In this document: positions 12,401-23,100 of the stretch, in pieces
How positions within the stretch are numbered: the stretch's first letter is position 1
Layout: every line of letters starts with the position of its first letter
NCBI RefSeq assembly: GCF_015706575.1
Contig: NW_024037071.1
Location: 10,095,774 to 10,159,773, forward strand
Direction: 5' to 3'
Length of the DNA stretch: 64,000 nt
Origin: Patiria miniata
Taxonomy: Eukaryota > Echinodermata > Asteroidea > Valvatida > Asterinidae
The notes under the pieces: generated by a model
What the model saw: only the letters and a program-made list of their open reading frames with translations
What the model was told of the DNA's origin: nothing
The model's database searches: none
Position numbers and translations under genes: made by a program

Positions 12401-15400
12401 GGTGCCTGATCGAACTTGTAGTGACACTTTGTGTTTTAGTATTTTTCACAATATTGTAAGAGTTTCCAAACTGCCCACATGAGGGCGCTGTTTGTGCTCA
12501 CCAATGACAAAACATTATTTGAAAAGGGTTTGGACACATTGTTGAAATCTCACCATTGTACTTGTTTCGGCTCCTTTTATTTGGTCAAGCAGCTGTTGTA
12601 ACGTGTCCAACGTTGTCTCTTTCTTGGCCAACCTCCTCTCAAGAATCTTTTTCCTCCTCAAGATGTTCTTGGCCTTTGAACATACAATGTAAAAAAGAAC
12701 CCACCGAGTAAGCTTCAGTAATAACTGGTATTGCACGCCTACAGTAGTAACCTATGACAGTTGCGTCACCAAATCGCTTCACAAGCTGATGAAGATTTTT
12801 CGATGGGAAGGGGTGGGGGAGGGGTGGGGGTGAGGTGTCTAACTCCCGGGCCAATATTCCAGGGCTAAGCTCACAATTTTCTGCTAACACAGCCTCCTTG
12901 TATTTCACGGAGACCGTAAGCAGTAAGCGCACAAATGGCACGCTTAGCTCAGAGGAAATAGTTGCTTAAATCAGTGATGTCACAATAGAAATCTCCAAGG
13001 GCGCGCAACCGTTAGCACATCCACGCCATGAAATAGTGCTTAAGGTTACCACAATTTCCTGTAATTTCATTGAATGCTTTACTTCATTTGCTACTTATAA
13101 CCATAACCCCATATGCCTCTAAAGTAGATTTTGAAGAAAGTGGAAACATTGTGTGGACCTTTGCAAGTCCACAGAATGTCTTAAGCTCCTGCACTTTGTG
13201 TTTTTTTTTTTTTTCACATGTCCACACAGCGACTGCACTGCTAATACACAGATTCTTGTTCCGTAACTATGGAGACTATACACAAGCTGTCGCATGGTAC
13301 TATGGGAACCGAAGACGCTGTAAAGACAGCAGAAAGTCCCCACAACTCGGTCCTAATTTGCCTAACAATTGATCTATTGCGGTAGAATCGCGATAGAATC
13401 GCGTCAACGCAGCTTGTGAAATATTGTCCAATTACATGTACATGATATACAAATGGACGCGGAACGCGCAAAATCTGAGACAAACAAAACTTAGTGTACA
13501 AAAATTCCGTAGGGTTGTCTAAGGGGCGTGGCTAACTCTCAAACGGCGATAGGTCAATAAAACACTTCCCCCATTACGCAGTGATGGCCCGCCCATATTA
13601 GTCACACACACACACACACATTAGCTCTGCATATTGTCAATATGGTCAAATTCCAGAGACTTGACAACTCACCGAGGATTTGAGACCCTTTCGAACCGTC
13701 AGTGCTGCCTCATTGCGGAGATTATTCATGTCCTTCTCATGCTGCTCAATCTGCTTCTTCAAGTTGTTTATAGTCCTCCGTAAACTGGAAATAACAAGTA
13801 ACAGATCATAATGAACAGCTAATTTGAAGTAGCGGATTTTTCAAAAGTTGCTACCACGACCATCTACAATGAACATGTACAAGTATTAGAACAACGCCTA
13901 TTGTTCCTTTCCGCATTTCTATATATTAAATTTTAAAAAGAGGCCATGTTTTACAATTTGACCAATTGAAACTTACAGGATGAATTTCAGGAAAGGATAT
14001 GTTGGAATATCAGGGGCGGATCCAAGAATTTTTGCAGAGGGAGTTTTCATGAGCAAAAAAATTGTGAAACGTAGACAGGTTTTTTTTCTCTGAACACTTG
14101 ACCTCCGAAAATCAATGGGGGGGGGGCTCGTACCATACTTTCAATGGGACGCTGTTCAAATCCAACAATTATTAACACCATATTACAGAATAGTGTACAA
14201 ATACTCCCTAACCAAGCTGGCTCTGCCCGTATTTTGTGCACAGGCGGACATTATTACCAGTATAATTTTTTGGGGGGGTGTCAGAGCTGGGGAGGGGGAT
14301 GTTTTCGCATCATTTTTTAACAAATTTCTATGAATTTTTTTTGGGACACGGCAGGTGTTTTTTTTTTACCCCCTCCCCCCGAATCCGCGCCTGAATTTCA
14401 AAAGAAAAATTGATCATGAAGTGTGTATCACTGGCAGTTAATACAGACATTGCAATGCACCGCACCCATATTATCTATGACTGCACTCACCCTACTATGC
14501 CAAGCTCTGTCTCTGTAAGTGGGGTAACAGTGCGTTGATTTTTGCTGACAAATTTCACAACCTGCAAACAAGTGTAGAAAGCAATATAAATCTGTTCACC
14601 GCCAATCTTGAATGTGCTAATGAGGAGCCTGCTTCTACATGTTATACCCCTTCTCAATCTCTGCTCTTCTCCTGAAAACCTTAGCTGTTCAGTTCTTGAA
14701 TGCAAGCCTTGAATGTCAGCCAACAGAGATCTAGTTCTACGAGTGAACTGATAAATCTGGTTATGTTTGAAGCACCATTTATACATTGGTATTAACAAAA
14801 TGCATGACCTGTAACGATAACACATTTAACGATACGGAATGGAATTTCACCGGAGAGCTCTACATTTGCAAATGCAATGCGAGAGTTCAACAATCACAGA
14901 TGCATGCTGTATACATGTAGGAATGGTTTTCTAAGGCCGAACAAAAAAATTGTTCTGTTTCCGGTTACCCGACCTACCCTAATTTTATTGCGCGACCCTA
15001 AAGTTTTTATCAGCAAGTTAAAAAAAAACAAAATCATGTTGTATTTTGTGTCTTCACAAAAACGGTTCCCAAGAACCTTTTTACGTAAAAAACGCTTGTA
15101 ATATTTCTGCCGTCCGTATTTATTTGTTTTTCTACTTACAATTGCTATTTTTGTATGGAAATCTCCGTTGCTTTGCCCCCGATGTAATGAACTGAATATC
15201 ATTGGATAGAGGACATCCTAGACTTTTTCCTTGTAGTTGCCTCTTTATGAAATATTTAGTACATTTCCGATAATTTACATTAAAAAATAAGTACATTTGT
15301 TTTGAGCCACCCTGTATGCAGGGCTTGACTTTAGCGGAAGCCCGCTAGCCAAATGCTAGTCAAAACAGCGGCGGGCTAGTCAAACTATTCCTTAAGTAGC

Positions 15401-18400
15401 CCAGCTGGCGAGTCAAAAAGTATTGGGCTAACGGCAAAGATGAAAGGACAGGAAGAAATAAATCATTAAATTCAGAAAGCGAACCTGTATCAATTTGTGT
15501 CTAATTTTATTAAATGTTTAGGATTAAATTATTAGGTGTGTTTATTAAAAACACTGACAAGATTGCCTCAGGATACACGTTTTACATGTATGCACATTGT
15601 TGCTTATAAAAGAAAAACATGCGGGCCAGTGAAAATGCCTGCGGGCTAGTTAAGAGTCTGTTTCAGAAGTTAAGGTCGAACCCTGCTGTATACGATATTG
15701 AGGTCAGGTCTCCTGTCTAGTGAGCCTGTAGCTAACTAATCTCACCTTTGACCCATCTGCTATTGCTTCCACGTGGACCCTCTTCATTTTCTGCAGGTAG
15801 AGAAGCGCCAGATCGAGGGACGTCTCATCCCCACATACGTCCTGGCACACCTCTCTCAGAGTGGTATATTCCACAAGATTGTCTGCGTTGTCAATGTTGC
15901 TGCATTGCTGATGGAGGTCCACTATGGATTCTGCAATTTCCTTTTTTTGGGGGGGGGGGGGGATACAAAACATTAAAGTCAATGACAAATTTAAAAATAG
16001 GCTTAGACAATTTTGAAAGAACATCAAATTAGTTTACTACATGTAATTTTCTAGCAAATGTACTTGTAAGTTAAACACAGTTACAATGTAGAATGATCCT
16101 AATTTTAAATTTTTTGAACCTCTTGTTTGGTAATGTGCATTATCTTTATTTCTTTTCTGTGACCAGCTTAAAGGGACATTATGTCCAGGAATGCTCCCAA
16201 TTGGGCGACAAAACACATTTTAAACGAAATTACATGTATGTTAATTGGAAAGAGCATTTAAAAGTAGAGTATGCAAACAATGTCCGCACAACCATCCTTT
16301 CAAAACTGGGCGTTTTTTATTTATTCTCTCGAGAACCATGTGAGAACGAATTTCGGAGGGGGCCAAAATTTTGACTCTCAAAACTCAAGCCGAGTGCCAG
16401 TTGTCAATCTTGTCGCACAGCGCATCGCATTCTGCGGACGTGCGAGAAACAACATTTGTGTATTGGTGCTGTGTGAAAGGGGCTGGTTAGCAGTAATACA
16501 AACACAAATGGTTCTAAGAAGTGGCTGCAGCTGTATCCATAGACGTGTGTGTATTGCAAGCCGTAGCCATTCAATTTGGGCAGGCTACTGCACATCTCTG
16601 TGCTAACTGGTAATTAGTTTGTTTCTCTAAAATTAGACATTCCATCATAAAGTCCTCACAAGTCCTACAGTATCAAGTCAAGTCACAAGATATTCAAATA
16701 GACTCCCTTTGTTCAGTTGATTCACAGATATCTAAGACAGTTTACCCATTCCTTTTGGCAGAGAGCCTGTCACATGGCCAAACTTAAACAGCTGATAAAA
16801 TGCCGGCTGGCTGGTTTTAAACACTTTTCCAGTGTCACATGAAATTGAGACACTTAGGAAGTTTGGTCCCTTTTATCATTTTATTGGTTGAACGTTCACT
16901 AAATGTTCACTTAGGCATGCGTAATACTACCAATGAGTCCATATTTTGCGAGTCCTAAATTCACACTACGCCGGCACCACCGCGTTCTGCACCACATCGC
17001 GCAGTACGCACCATGTGCGCCAATCTCCATATAAGGAGTTGTTTACGACTACTCGCAAGAGGAACATACCATAACATGCATTTGTAGCTAGAGGGGGTCT
17101 TTTAAAAAACATGAAGTAAAAGTGTTGAACATATAGTTGGAAATGTACATTTTTTGACTTGTTTTGACTTTTGACCGAAAAGATATTTATGAATGGGAAT
17201 GAAGATGTGCTTGGCTGGTATTAAACAAGTTTGTTTAAGACTGGCTTGGGTCTGGTAGCCAATTATGTCCCTCGCCTTCGGCTCAGGCCATTATCGGCGT
17301 CCACTCTCCAAGCTGGTCTTAAACAGACTTGTTTAAAACCAGCCAAACACATATTTATTACCTGTTACTTGTGACTGGACTTGTGATTTACTTTTGATTG
17401 GACTAATGATGGACTTGACAACAAGACTGAGCTGAACCCAGACAGGGCTCTGGAGTGCTCTGAAACGTGCAAAAATAAATCAGGCCCATTTTACTTACAG
17501 TTTAGCCAGCAAATTTCTCCAAAAATTCCACTGGGGCAAAGAAAATGTCCTCCGTATTTCACCAACCAAGTTTGCAGACTCAATTCAATTTTTTAAAGGA
17601 GACTTTTCTTCAATATTTTGCACATGAGAGGGAAGTCAAGTGATTTCAAAATGGGGCTAAATACTCGACTGGTACATGTCCAACCATGGACCAACTATTT
17701 GAAAAGACTGACCTCTTCATTCAGTGTCAATAGTCTGGTGGATTGACTATGGACAAATGTGTAGTAAATTTAGACTAGTTCCCGCTTCATGCCACATGTT
17801 TCTTAAATTCTTCTGGCATGGTTGATTGATGCAGTACTGAAGCTGTGTTGGACTGGTTGTTTTAGGTGCCAGTCTATTTTCTTGTTTTGCATGTTTTCAA
17901 TACTTTAAGTTTTGGGACTCTCATACACAGTATTGAGAGTCCCAAATTTTCGGACTAAGCTAAACCATGCACCTTCAAGACATCCATGAAAATGTAGTTC
18001 CCTGTCAGTGGCTGCTCGCTGCTCTTGAACAAGGAGCCTATGGCCCAGGTCAAAGGTCGTCTCAAGAAGTTATTGACACCCCACGAAACCCACGTGCTGT
18101 TGACACTGCTGATGAAGTCGGCTGTGTTGACTATCTGGGCGTTACTGCGTTCAACAAAAGAGAAAACTGATTACTGAGGAGTCTTTGTTTTCATTATCAA
18201 AATGAGATGTCATTGAGCGCTTTCTAAACATAAAGGTCACCGATCTTCATTAGCTTATTAGGCCAAGTAAAATTAAATTAGTTTCTTGTCCCGTCTTTTT
18301 GAAAAGGGAAGGAGTGGCCCTGTTTGGAAAAACTATTGCAACTTGACGCCACTTCCGCGAATGTGTACAAAGTCTATGAAGAGTCAAGAAATGTTTGTAA

Positions 18401-19824
18401 GTACTTCCTAACAAAACTGGAAATGTTTCTCAGTCCCAGATTCATGTCTTATCATCATTTTTTTGCAATGACTGACCTTTATTGAGATAATAATATGAAG
18501 AAAAAAGTGGCGTCAGGTTGCACCTTCCAATATGGCAAATCCAGAGCCATGAATCAGAAAAAGAAGATGAAATACTACATACTAGCTGCAATTAACAAAA
18601 TGTAAAACATTTAGACTTTGTTTGTAGTTTATTTACGCTTTAGAAGCACACTCACCATGCTCACCTCATAAATTAGCGATAGCGAGGAAGTTCCTCTTTT
18701 GGAAAGATTCCCATTTCTGGCCATCACTTATTTTCCCCTTAAATGACCTATATCAGAAAGTGATAATATGTCCTAAAAAGTCAAAATTAGGGTAATCCTT
18801 ACTTTTAGGACCCCGTTCCTATATAAGGTTAAAAGACTCACCAAAACAACTGACTAAATGACACTCAAAAGTGACATTCTGGAATTTCTTGTCGTATATC
18901 TAAACAGTATGACGCCTTCTTGAATATCGGCAGGTTTAATTTTGTGGAAAGAGGCTGGCAGGGGCTTTGATTTTAGAGGGAAATTAAGGGGAAAACACGA
19001 CGATGACGAACAGAAAACTGACTCAAAAACTAAGATGGCAAACTGCAAAAAAGGATAGGAAAGTCACATTTTCTTTGGAAGTGTTTTCAAAATTACAACT
19101 AGTTTGAATTTATCTGAAGAAAAAAGACTGCTTTAGCCTGCAAAAGTCACTTTGGTACTGGACAGTCATCTGCTAAAGAAGTTTTGAACAAAACTCGTAA
19201 AAAATAGAGGTGTCCTAAAGGTAAGGATTACCAAAATTAGCATTGACAAATTTTTATTTTTTTACTGAGAAAACACTTGGACATTTTCAGACCAGTCCCA
19301 TAGGGTTTGTGCACAGGGTGAAAAGTGATGGCCAGATGCAGATACATGTATGGGAATCTTTACCCTCTTTTCTCAGACGTCTATTTTTCGGCCTTCTTTT
19401 CTTATTCTATTGCTATAAAGAGTGTGAGCAGGTGAGTGTGCTTATTCACGGACTAATGGAGGTAGTCCAGCAAATTGGCCATGATTTATGGAGCTCATTA
19501 CAAAACCAAAAACACAGTGAGTTCGAGTGTGCTTCGCACTCCGACCGAGGCTCACTTTGCCATTTCTCGAAGCACCCTGTTAATCCCCATGGGAAGCCGT
19601 CCTTTCCTCCGGAAGCCCTCCACCATTCTTTCACAGTCCATCACGACGGATTTGTCCCTTCTGCAGCAGTCGCCGACCAGTTGCGACCAGAATTTCAGTT
19701 TGTTGTCCCAGTCGTTGGGGTTCACCATTCGGTTCTGACGAAAGTCCGAAAAGAGATAACTCATCCGTTCGTCGTCGCCCCAACTCGGCGGAAAACGGTC
19801 TGATTTCTTCGATTCCTCCGCCAT
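6420..19824 (-). CDS. CHMP7: CHMP7, charged multivesicular body protein 7 (ESCRT-III family), 9 coding exons, complete
   Basis: Coding exons on the minus strand, in transcript order: 19824-19556, 18144-17973, 15940-15746, 14561-14491, 13784-13673, 12673-12554, 11772-11668, 9009-8838, 6538-6420 (TAA/TAG-type stop included). All junctions are AG/GT and keep phase; the sum is 1,335 nt, or 444 residues, against about 453 in human. The N-terminal half (about 1-220) is the ESCRT-II-like tandem winged-helix part, with PPSWGDDERMSYLFSDFR at the start and the hydrophobic STWVSWGVNNFLRRPLTW stretch. Residues about 225-400 are the basic, coiled Snf7 core (LRRTINNLKKQIEQHEKDM, then AYRAGASALKQTLKANGL). 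The acidic helix ETLEAELADLLDES lies near 385-400. The family recruits ESCRT-III to the re-forming nuclear envelope and to endosomes. I chose the Met at 19,824 for its context (GACCATGG). An in-frame Met at 19,851 would add nine residues. The C-terminal tail (MNQEDFLAGLPEVPE onward) differs from vertebrates and shows no clear MIT-interacting consensus. Orthology is recalled, not searched; the exon chain is very well supported. Confidence 0.95.
6960..7060. repeat. (AAT)n microsatellite joined to a short dispersed repeat
   Basis: Seven AAT units precede AACAAGAATTTATAAAGCGC and CAAAGCGCTGAAAAC. I have the impression that this AAT-tract plus AGCGCC arrangement is a common dispersed repeat in marine invertebrates. 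In CHMP7 intron 8. Confidence 0.45.
7930..8118 (-). repeat. tRNA-derived SINE, copy 1
   Basis: Read on the minus strand, the head at about 8,118-8,045 carries an A-box-like GTGGCCTAGTGCTTAGG and a B-box GGTTCGAATCC. A body follows with CCACTTGCCTGTCTCC and CCTGCGATGGACTAGCATCC. The copy at 37,395-37,625 has the same order and orientation. No intact tRNA cloverleaf; lies in CHMP7 intron 8. Confidence 0.7.
8291..8793. mobile_element. TIR element with internal palindrome
   Basis: Left CACGGTAATAGATTG and right CAATCTATTACCATGG are inverted. Near 8,670-8,705, CCCCGTGG and CCACGGGG form an internal stem, and alternating GTGCGCGC words occur at 8,550-8,592. It sits within 50 bp of the CHMP7 exon 8 donor. 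Family not assigned. Confidence 0.5.
9299..9361 (-). repeat. tRNA-like SINE head
   Basis: The minus strand reads GCTCAGTAGGTGGAGC (A box) and GGTTCAAACCCC (B box) at normal tRNA spacing. The acceptor stem is incomplete, so I call it a SINE head or tRNA pseudogene, not a functional tRNA. It abuts the hAT-like terminus at 9,361. Confidence 0.55.
9361..9772. mobile_element. hAT-like terminus and first diverged 'GCGTGG..GGGCCC' unit
   Basis: CAGTGACGTAGCCAGG at 9,361 is a typical hAT-like end (CAGTGGCGTAGCC type). From about 9,527 comes GGCGTGGGGTTCTGGGCCCG followed by GGATTCTCGATGCTCTGTGG, an older copy of the module repeated in the next block. No matching right terminus was identified nearby. 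In CHMP7 intron 7. Confidence 0.55.
9773..10725. repeat. Three near-identical tandem units (about 305-323 bp each)
   Basis: Units begin with GGGCCCGCTTAAGGGCCCC at about 9,773, 10,096 and 10,401. Each runs through TGCTCTGTGGTGCTATCTGA, long G and C runs, GACACCCATGGCGTCATG and CGACTAGGTTTCATGG. Differences seen are almost only homopolymer lengths, so the expansion is recent or assembly-made. Non-coding; within CHMP7 intron 7. Confidence 0.85.
10638..10843. repeat. Near-perfect inverted repeat (arms about 85-90 bp)
   Basis: The end of the third tandem unit (GGCGTCATGTAGATCAATG onward) is repeated in reverse complement at about 10,755-10,843, with only some 30 bp of A/G-rich spacer. A second small hairpin, CTCGGCTTCACC..GGTGAAGCCGAG, follows at 10,843-10,870. 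Confidence 0.85.
11773..13602. other. CHMP7 introns 5-6 apart from exon 6; nothing further recognised
   Basis: Apart from exon 6 (12,673-12,554) I see no gene or clear element. GATCGAACTTG-type words near 11,930 and 12,365-12,415 are loosely inverted and may be a decayed TIR element. Confidence 0.4.
13603..13620. repeat. (CA)n microsatellite
   Basis: About nine CA units in CHMP7 intron 5, about 50 bp from exon 5. Confidence 0.8.
14011..14393. mobile_element. hAT-like MITE (CAGGGGCGGATCC family)
   Basis: The left end CAGGGGCGGATCC and the right end GAATCCGCGCCTG are inverted with some decay. G- and T-runs fill the interior. No convincing target duplication. Related by its ends to the element at 62,123-62,430. 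In CHMP7 intron 4. Confidence 0.65.
15319..15685. mobile_element. hAT-like MITE (CAGGGCTTGAC family)
   Basis: The ends CAGGGCTTGACTTTAGC and GTTAAGGTCGAACCCTG are inverted. Flanks CCTGTATG and CTGTATAC share CTGTAT, an imperfect target duplication. CCCGCTAGCC / GGGCTAGT words recur inside. In CHMP7 intron 3. Confidence 0.65.
17207..17352. repeat. Palindromic foldback repeat, about 146 bp
   Basis: The left arm TGCTTGGCTGGTATTAAAC and the right arm GTTTAAAACCAGCCAAACA are inverted. The arms extend to AAGACTGGCTTGG / CCAAGCTGGTCTT. A solitary relative (GGCTGGCTGGTTTTAAACAC) lies near 16,804. In CHMP7 intron 2. Confidence 0.65.
18791..19232. mobile_element. MITE with perfect 8-bp target duplication
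   Basis: A 442-bp element with ends GGTAATCCTTAC / GTAAGGATTACC. AAAATTAG occurs immediately on both sides (18,783-18,790 and 19,233-19,240). The 8-bp duplication suits hAT-type mobilisation. Non-coding; in CHMP7 intron 1. Confidence 0.8.
19250..19370. repeat. Dispersed repeat, copy 1
   Basis: ACTGAGAAAACACTTGGACA and CATAGGGTTTGTGCACAGGG recur in the same order and strand at about 39,195-39,275 (TTF2 intron 13). Identity is not known. No termini were found. Confidence 0.6.
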
Positions 19825-20199
19825 GGTCGCCACTGATTTGATGCACTTCAATGCGTCAAGAACTTAGAACGATTCCTGTGAAATATCTTTAATGATAGTG
19901 GTGTAGAAACTGTCCCAAATCTGTTGTTTTTAACTACATTTTTACTCGAACTGTGGAGAATTTTGTAAACATTGATCAGATGTGAATTGTCTGGTCAACA
20001 GCTATGTTCTAGTTAACGGTATTTGAGGCGGAAACCAGATCAAATTGGCTTGCCCAACACGGAAGAATGATTTTTCGACTAGAGAGGGCGACATTCAGGC
20101 ATCAAATTTAAAAAGTTAAAATTCCCGAGCCGGTTGGGTTTTAAACCGAAATAAAAACATCAGAATATTCTTTAATTTTAGGCACATTTTTGAGCTGAA
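19825..20199. promoter_or_regulatory. Putative bidirectional promoter between CHMP7 and TTF2
   Basis: The start codons of CHMP7 (minus) and TTF2 (plus) are separated by 375 bp, which must hold both 5' UTRs and both promoters unless one gene has an upstream non-coding exon. No TATA box is placed convincingly for either gene. The block is repeat-free by eye, unlike the introns on both sides. A short GC-richer patch around 20,075-20,135 (AGAGAGGGCGACATTC, CCCGAGCCGGTTGGG) is the likeliest core. The role is inferred from geometry only. Confidence 0.6.
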
Positions 20200-23100
20200 A
20201 TGGATCAGGTTCTATGTCATGGTCACGGTAAGTATCTTGTATTTTGCATTTTATGATGTACAGTGATATGTGAGGGAAATGGCGAAGTATTTTGTCATGT
20301 TTATGTGGGAAAGTCGAGCCAGCTGACTTTGTCCACAGATTGCCTGTAGTACAGTGTACTGGTTTTACGTGTATTTCCGACATCCGGCCAAATATTGTTA
20401 AATTAAAACTTAAATTTAGCCGGTCTTTTTGAAATTTAAAAAAAAAGGAAAAATTAAAAAAGTGAACGTGGCAATTTGCAAAAAAGGCCTTCTTGAAATT
20501 AGATTCATCATGTTCATTTCTACGGTTCCTACTAAAGTCTAAACTGCATCAACAAGCGTCAACAAGCATGACAAGCGTCAACAACCGTCAACAAGCATCA
20601 ACGGTTGTCAACAAGCATCAACATTTTAAACAACAATATGCTTTTGAACATTAAAAAAAGTAGCTTTATATTAAGGCAGTGTATATTTTGCCGGAGACGG
20701 CTTTAGTAAACGTTAGTTTGCCGGATATGCACTGAACATGCGCAGTTGCTGTTTTTTTGTTTCCGGTGACAAATTTTAGTCTGGCTCCATGCCAAAAATA
20801 TCGTTGTAACCTCGTATTCACAAGATGGGATTCAGACCATTTTATAATTTCTGACTTTATTTCCCTTTTAAAAAAATCCTCCAGAGCCACAAATCTGAAA
20901 AAGAAAATGTAATACTCTGCAAAAAAATGTTTGAGACATGTTAAAATAATAAAAGAAGAATATTCTTATTTATTTGGGGATGAGAAAAAAAAACTTTAAA
21001 ATGTGCTGCGGTCGGAATCGAACCCGAGTCATCCCGCTTACTAGAGCCTTTGCTTAACCACTACACCAAACGTGCTACACAACTTTTGGTGGGAATTTAA
21101 TACATCTTATAATTCAGCCCTATCTTAAAGAGTACAGCGCCCTCTGTTGATATGGATTGCCGCCGGCAAACCTTTAGTAAACGTTAGTTTGCCGTCATTA
21201 CCTCCGGCAAAATATCCACTATCTTATATTAATTAATAATATGGTATTGGTAGAAAAAGCAAAAGAACATCTTCCGCATATCTACAATCAGTGACAATAA
21301 GCCTAAACTTAAAATTATTTAAAAACTTGATTTGATGAACGCGAAATGTACGACGAGTTTGTCGATTAGTGGTGTTAGTGTTAGCCGCCATCTTGTTTGG
21401 ATGGCGCTGTACACTGTGCGCATGCGTAGTATGGCTCTGTACACTTCACACATGCGTAGCCTACTAGTACGGCTAGCTTCACGTAAACAAAATGGAGGCC
21501 ACCCCAAACTCGACAAACTCGTCGTACATTTCGCGTAAAAAAAACCAGGTTTTTAAATAATTCTAACTTTATTTTAGGATAGGCCTATGCTGAATGTTTC
21601 CTTTGTCACTTTTTCTACCATAAAAAACATGATGTTCCAAAACTTATACAAAATTTGTTGGTGCTTATTGACGACCGTTGACGCTTGTTGACGCAGTTTA
21701 GTAGGACCGATTTTGATATATCGAATATTTTCGATATTGGATTTCCGATATATATCAATTCTTGAAAATTCTGATATCCACGGTGCTTACTTTGCACGGC
21801 GATAGTGCGTTCACCTCGGACATATCGGAATGTTTTCACTACGCTAGCCGGAAGTGACACGCAAGTTACACAATGTACGTTCTCCTATAGACCCTTGCTG
21901 AAACCTTTACAAGAATTTGTGTTTTAACATGTTCAATTTGTATTCACAGGGAAACCATGTTTCCTGAAGACGGGTACCAAGGAAGGACCTAACAAGGGGA
22001 AAAGCTACTATATATGTAGTATGGGACCAGGGAAGCAGTGCAACCATATCAAGCAAGCAAGGTATTTGTATATTATTCTTAACATGTAACTTATTTGGGC
22101 TGGCTGAAATATTTTGCTGCTTTCTGATGAATTGTACAGTATGTACTTGTATTTTTTGTAAGATGTACTTGTAAGTTGAGTGGGTAAATGTATGATTGGA
22201 GACATCGGATCTTTTGGGACCATTTATAATTTTACAAACATTTTACATATGTAGAAACAAATCAGATGTGCTCAGTCAACTTTTGTACTCTACCAAAACT
22301 GAATTCTAAACCTTCTGTTTGAACAGTCACAGACAGTCAAACATTCCATCCACTTCCCCTGCCATGCCTTTTACACAGGCTAGTCACCAACAGTCAGATC
22401 ACATTTCAAGCAAGCACTGTGACTAGTCAAATTCAGTCAACAGACAAAAGCAGGCAACTGGTGGGCACAGCTGTCATATCAATCACCTACATGTTGCTGT
22501 ATCAAGTAACATGTGAAGAGCCACAGCCAGTCAATCCATGCTGTATGCAGGCAGGGAACACGTAAAAGTTAGAAATTCACTAATTCACTGATTTTGACTG
22601 AAAGGACAACTTTGCACAGACTGTATGTTTGCTTAGTGAAGGAATCTGACAATATGCATTTTAATATTCAAACTTGATTGTGCTAGCCAAATCCCAAGAG
22701 GATGTTTTCAGGAGGAAACCGACCAAGTACCAATGGAAATATGTACTTTATTTTGTCCAAGCATTTTTAAAAAAGTTTGTGTATAATCTCACAGAGAAAA
22801 TGGATGGTACGTTACTAGTACCAGGCCAAGACAAAGTATTAACTAAACAAGTACCAGTATATATTTTGGTATACACTATCATGTAGCCGACGAGCTTATG
22901 TATGTTATTATCCTTCTCCACACCAGAGTTGCAGTATCCCATTGCTTGGTGCACGATGGTGACGCTGTGGAGCTGCAGGCCCTTGGGATCAACGCAACGA
23001 CGGGGGAGAGAAAGTGAGTATCCTGAGACTAAACACAAACAGTGTAGCCCATGGAATGGGCATTTTCACACCCACAGTGTGAAAATGCCACTTACGTAAA

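Larger units (their letters stand above)
20523..21709. mobile_element. Large TIR element with CGTCAACAAGC iterons (TTF2 intron 1)
   Basis: The left end CGGTTCCTACTAAAGTC and the right end CAGTTTAGTAGGACCG are inverted. Subterminal CGTCAACAAGC-type words repeat five or six times on the left (20,550-20,625) and are inverted on the right (21,663-21,693). About 1.19 kb, with no transposase ORF. A second TIR unit is nested inside at about 20,685-21,214. Confidence 0.6.

Noticed and set aside
19243-19803. 186-codon plus-strand frame
   Set aside because: It is antisense to CHMP7 exon 1, whose minus-strand reading is conserved and joins in phase to exon 2.
19824-19851. Upstream in-frame Met of CHMP7 as start
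   Set aside because: The Met at 19,824 has a far better initiation context (GACCATGG) and gives a length close to the family's; the upstream Met remains possible.
21005-21077. Functional tRNA gene
   Set aside because: A and B boxes are present but the anticodon arm and acceptor stem do not fold convincingly; it sits inside a TIR element.
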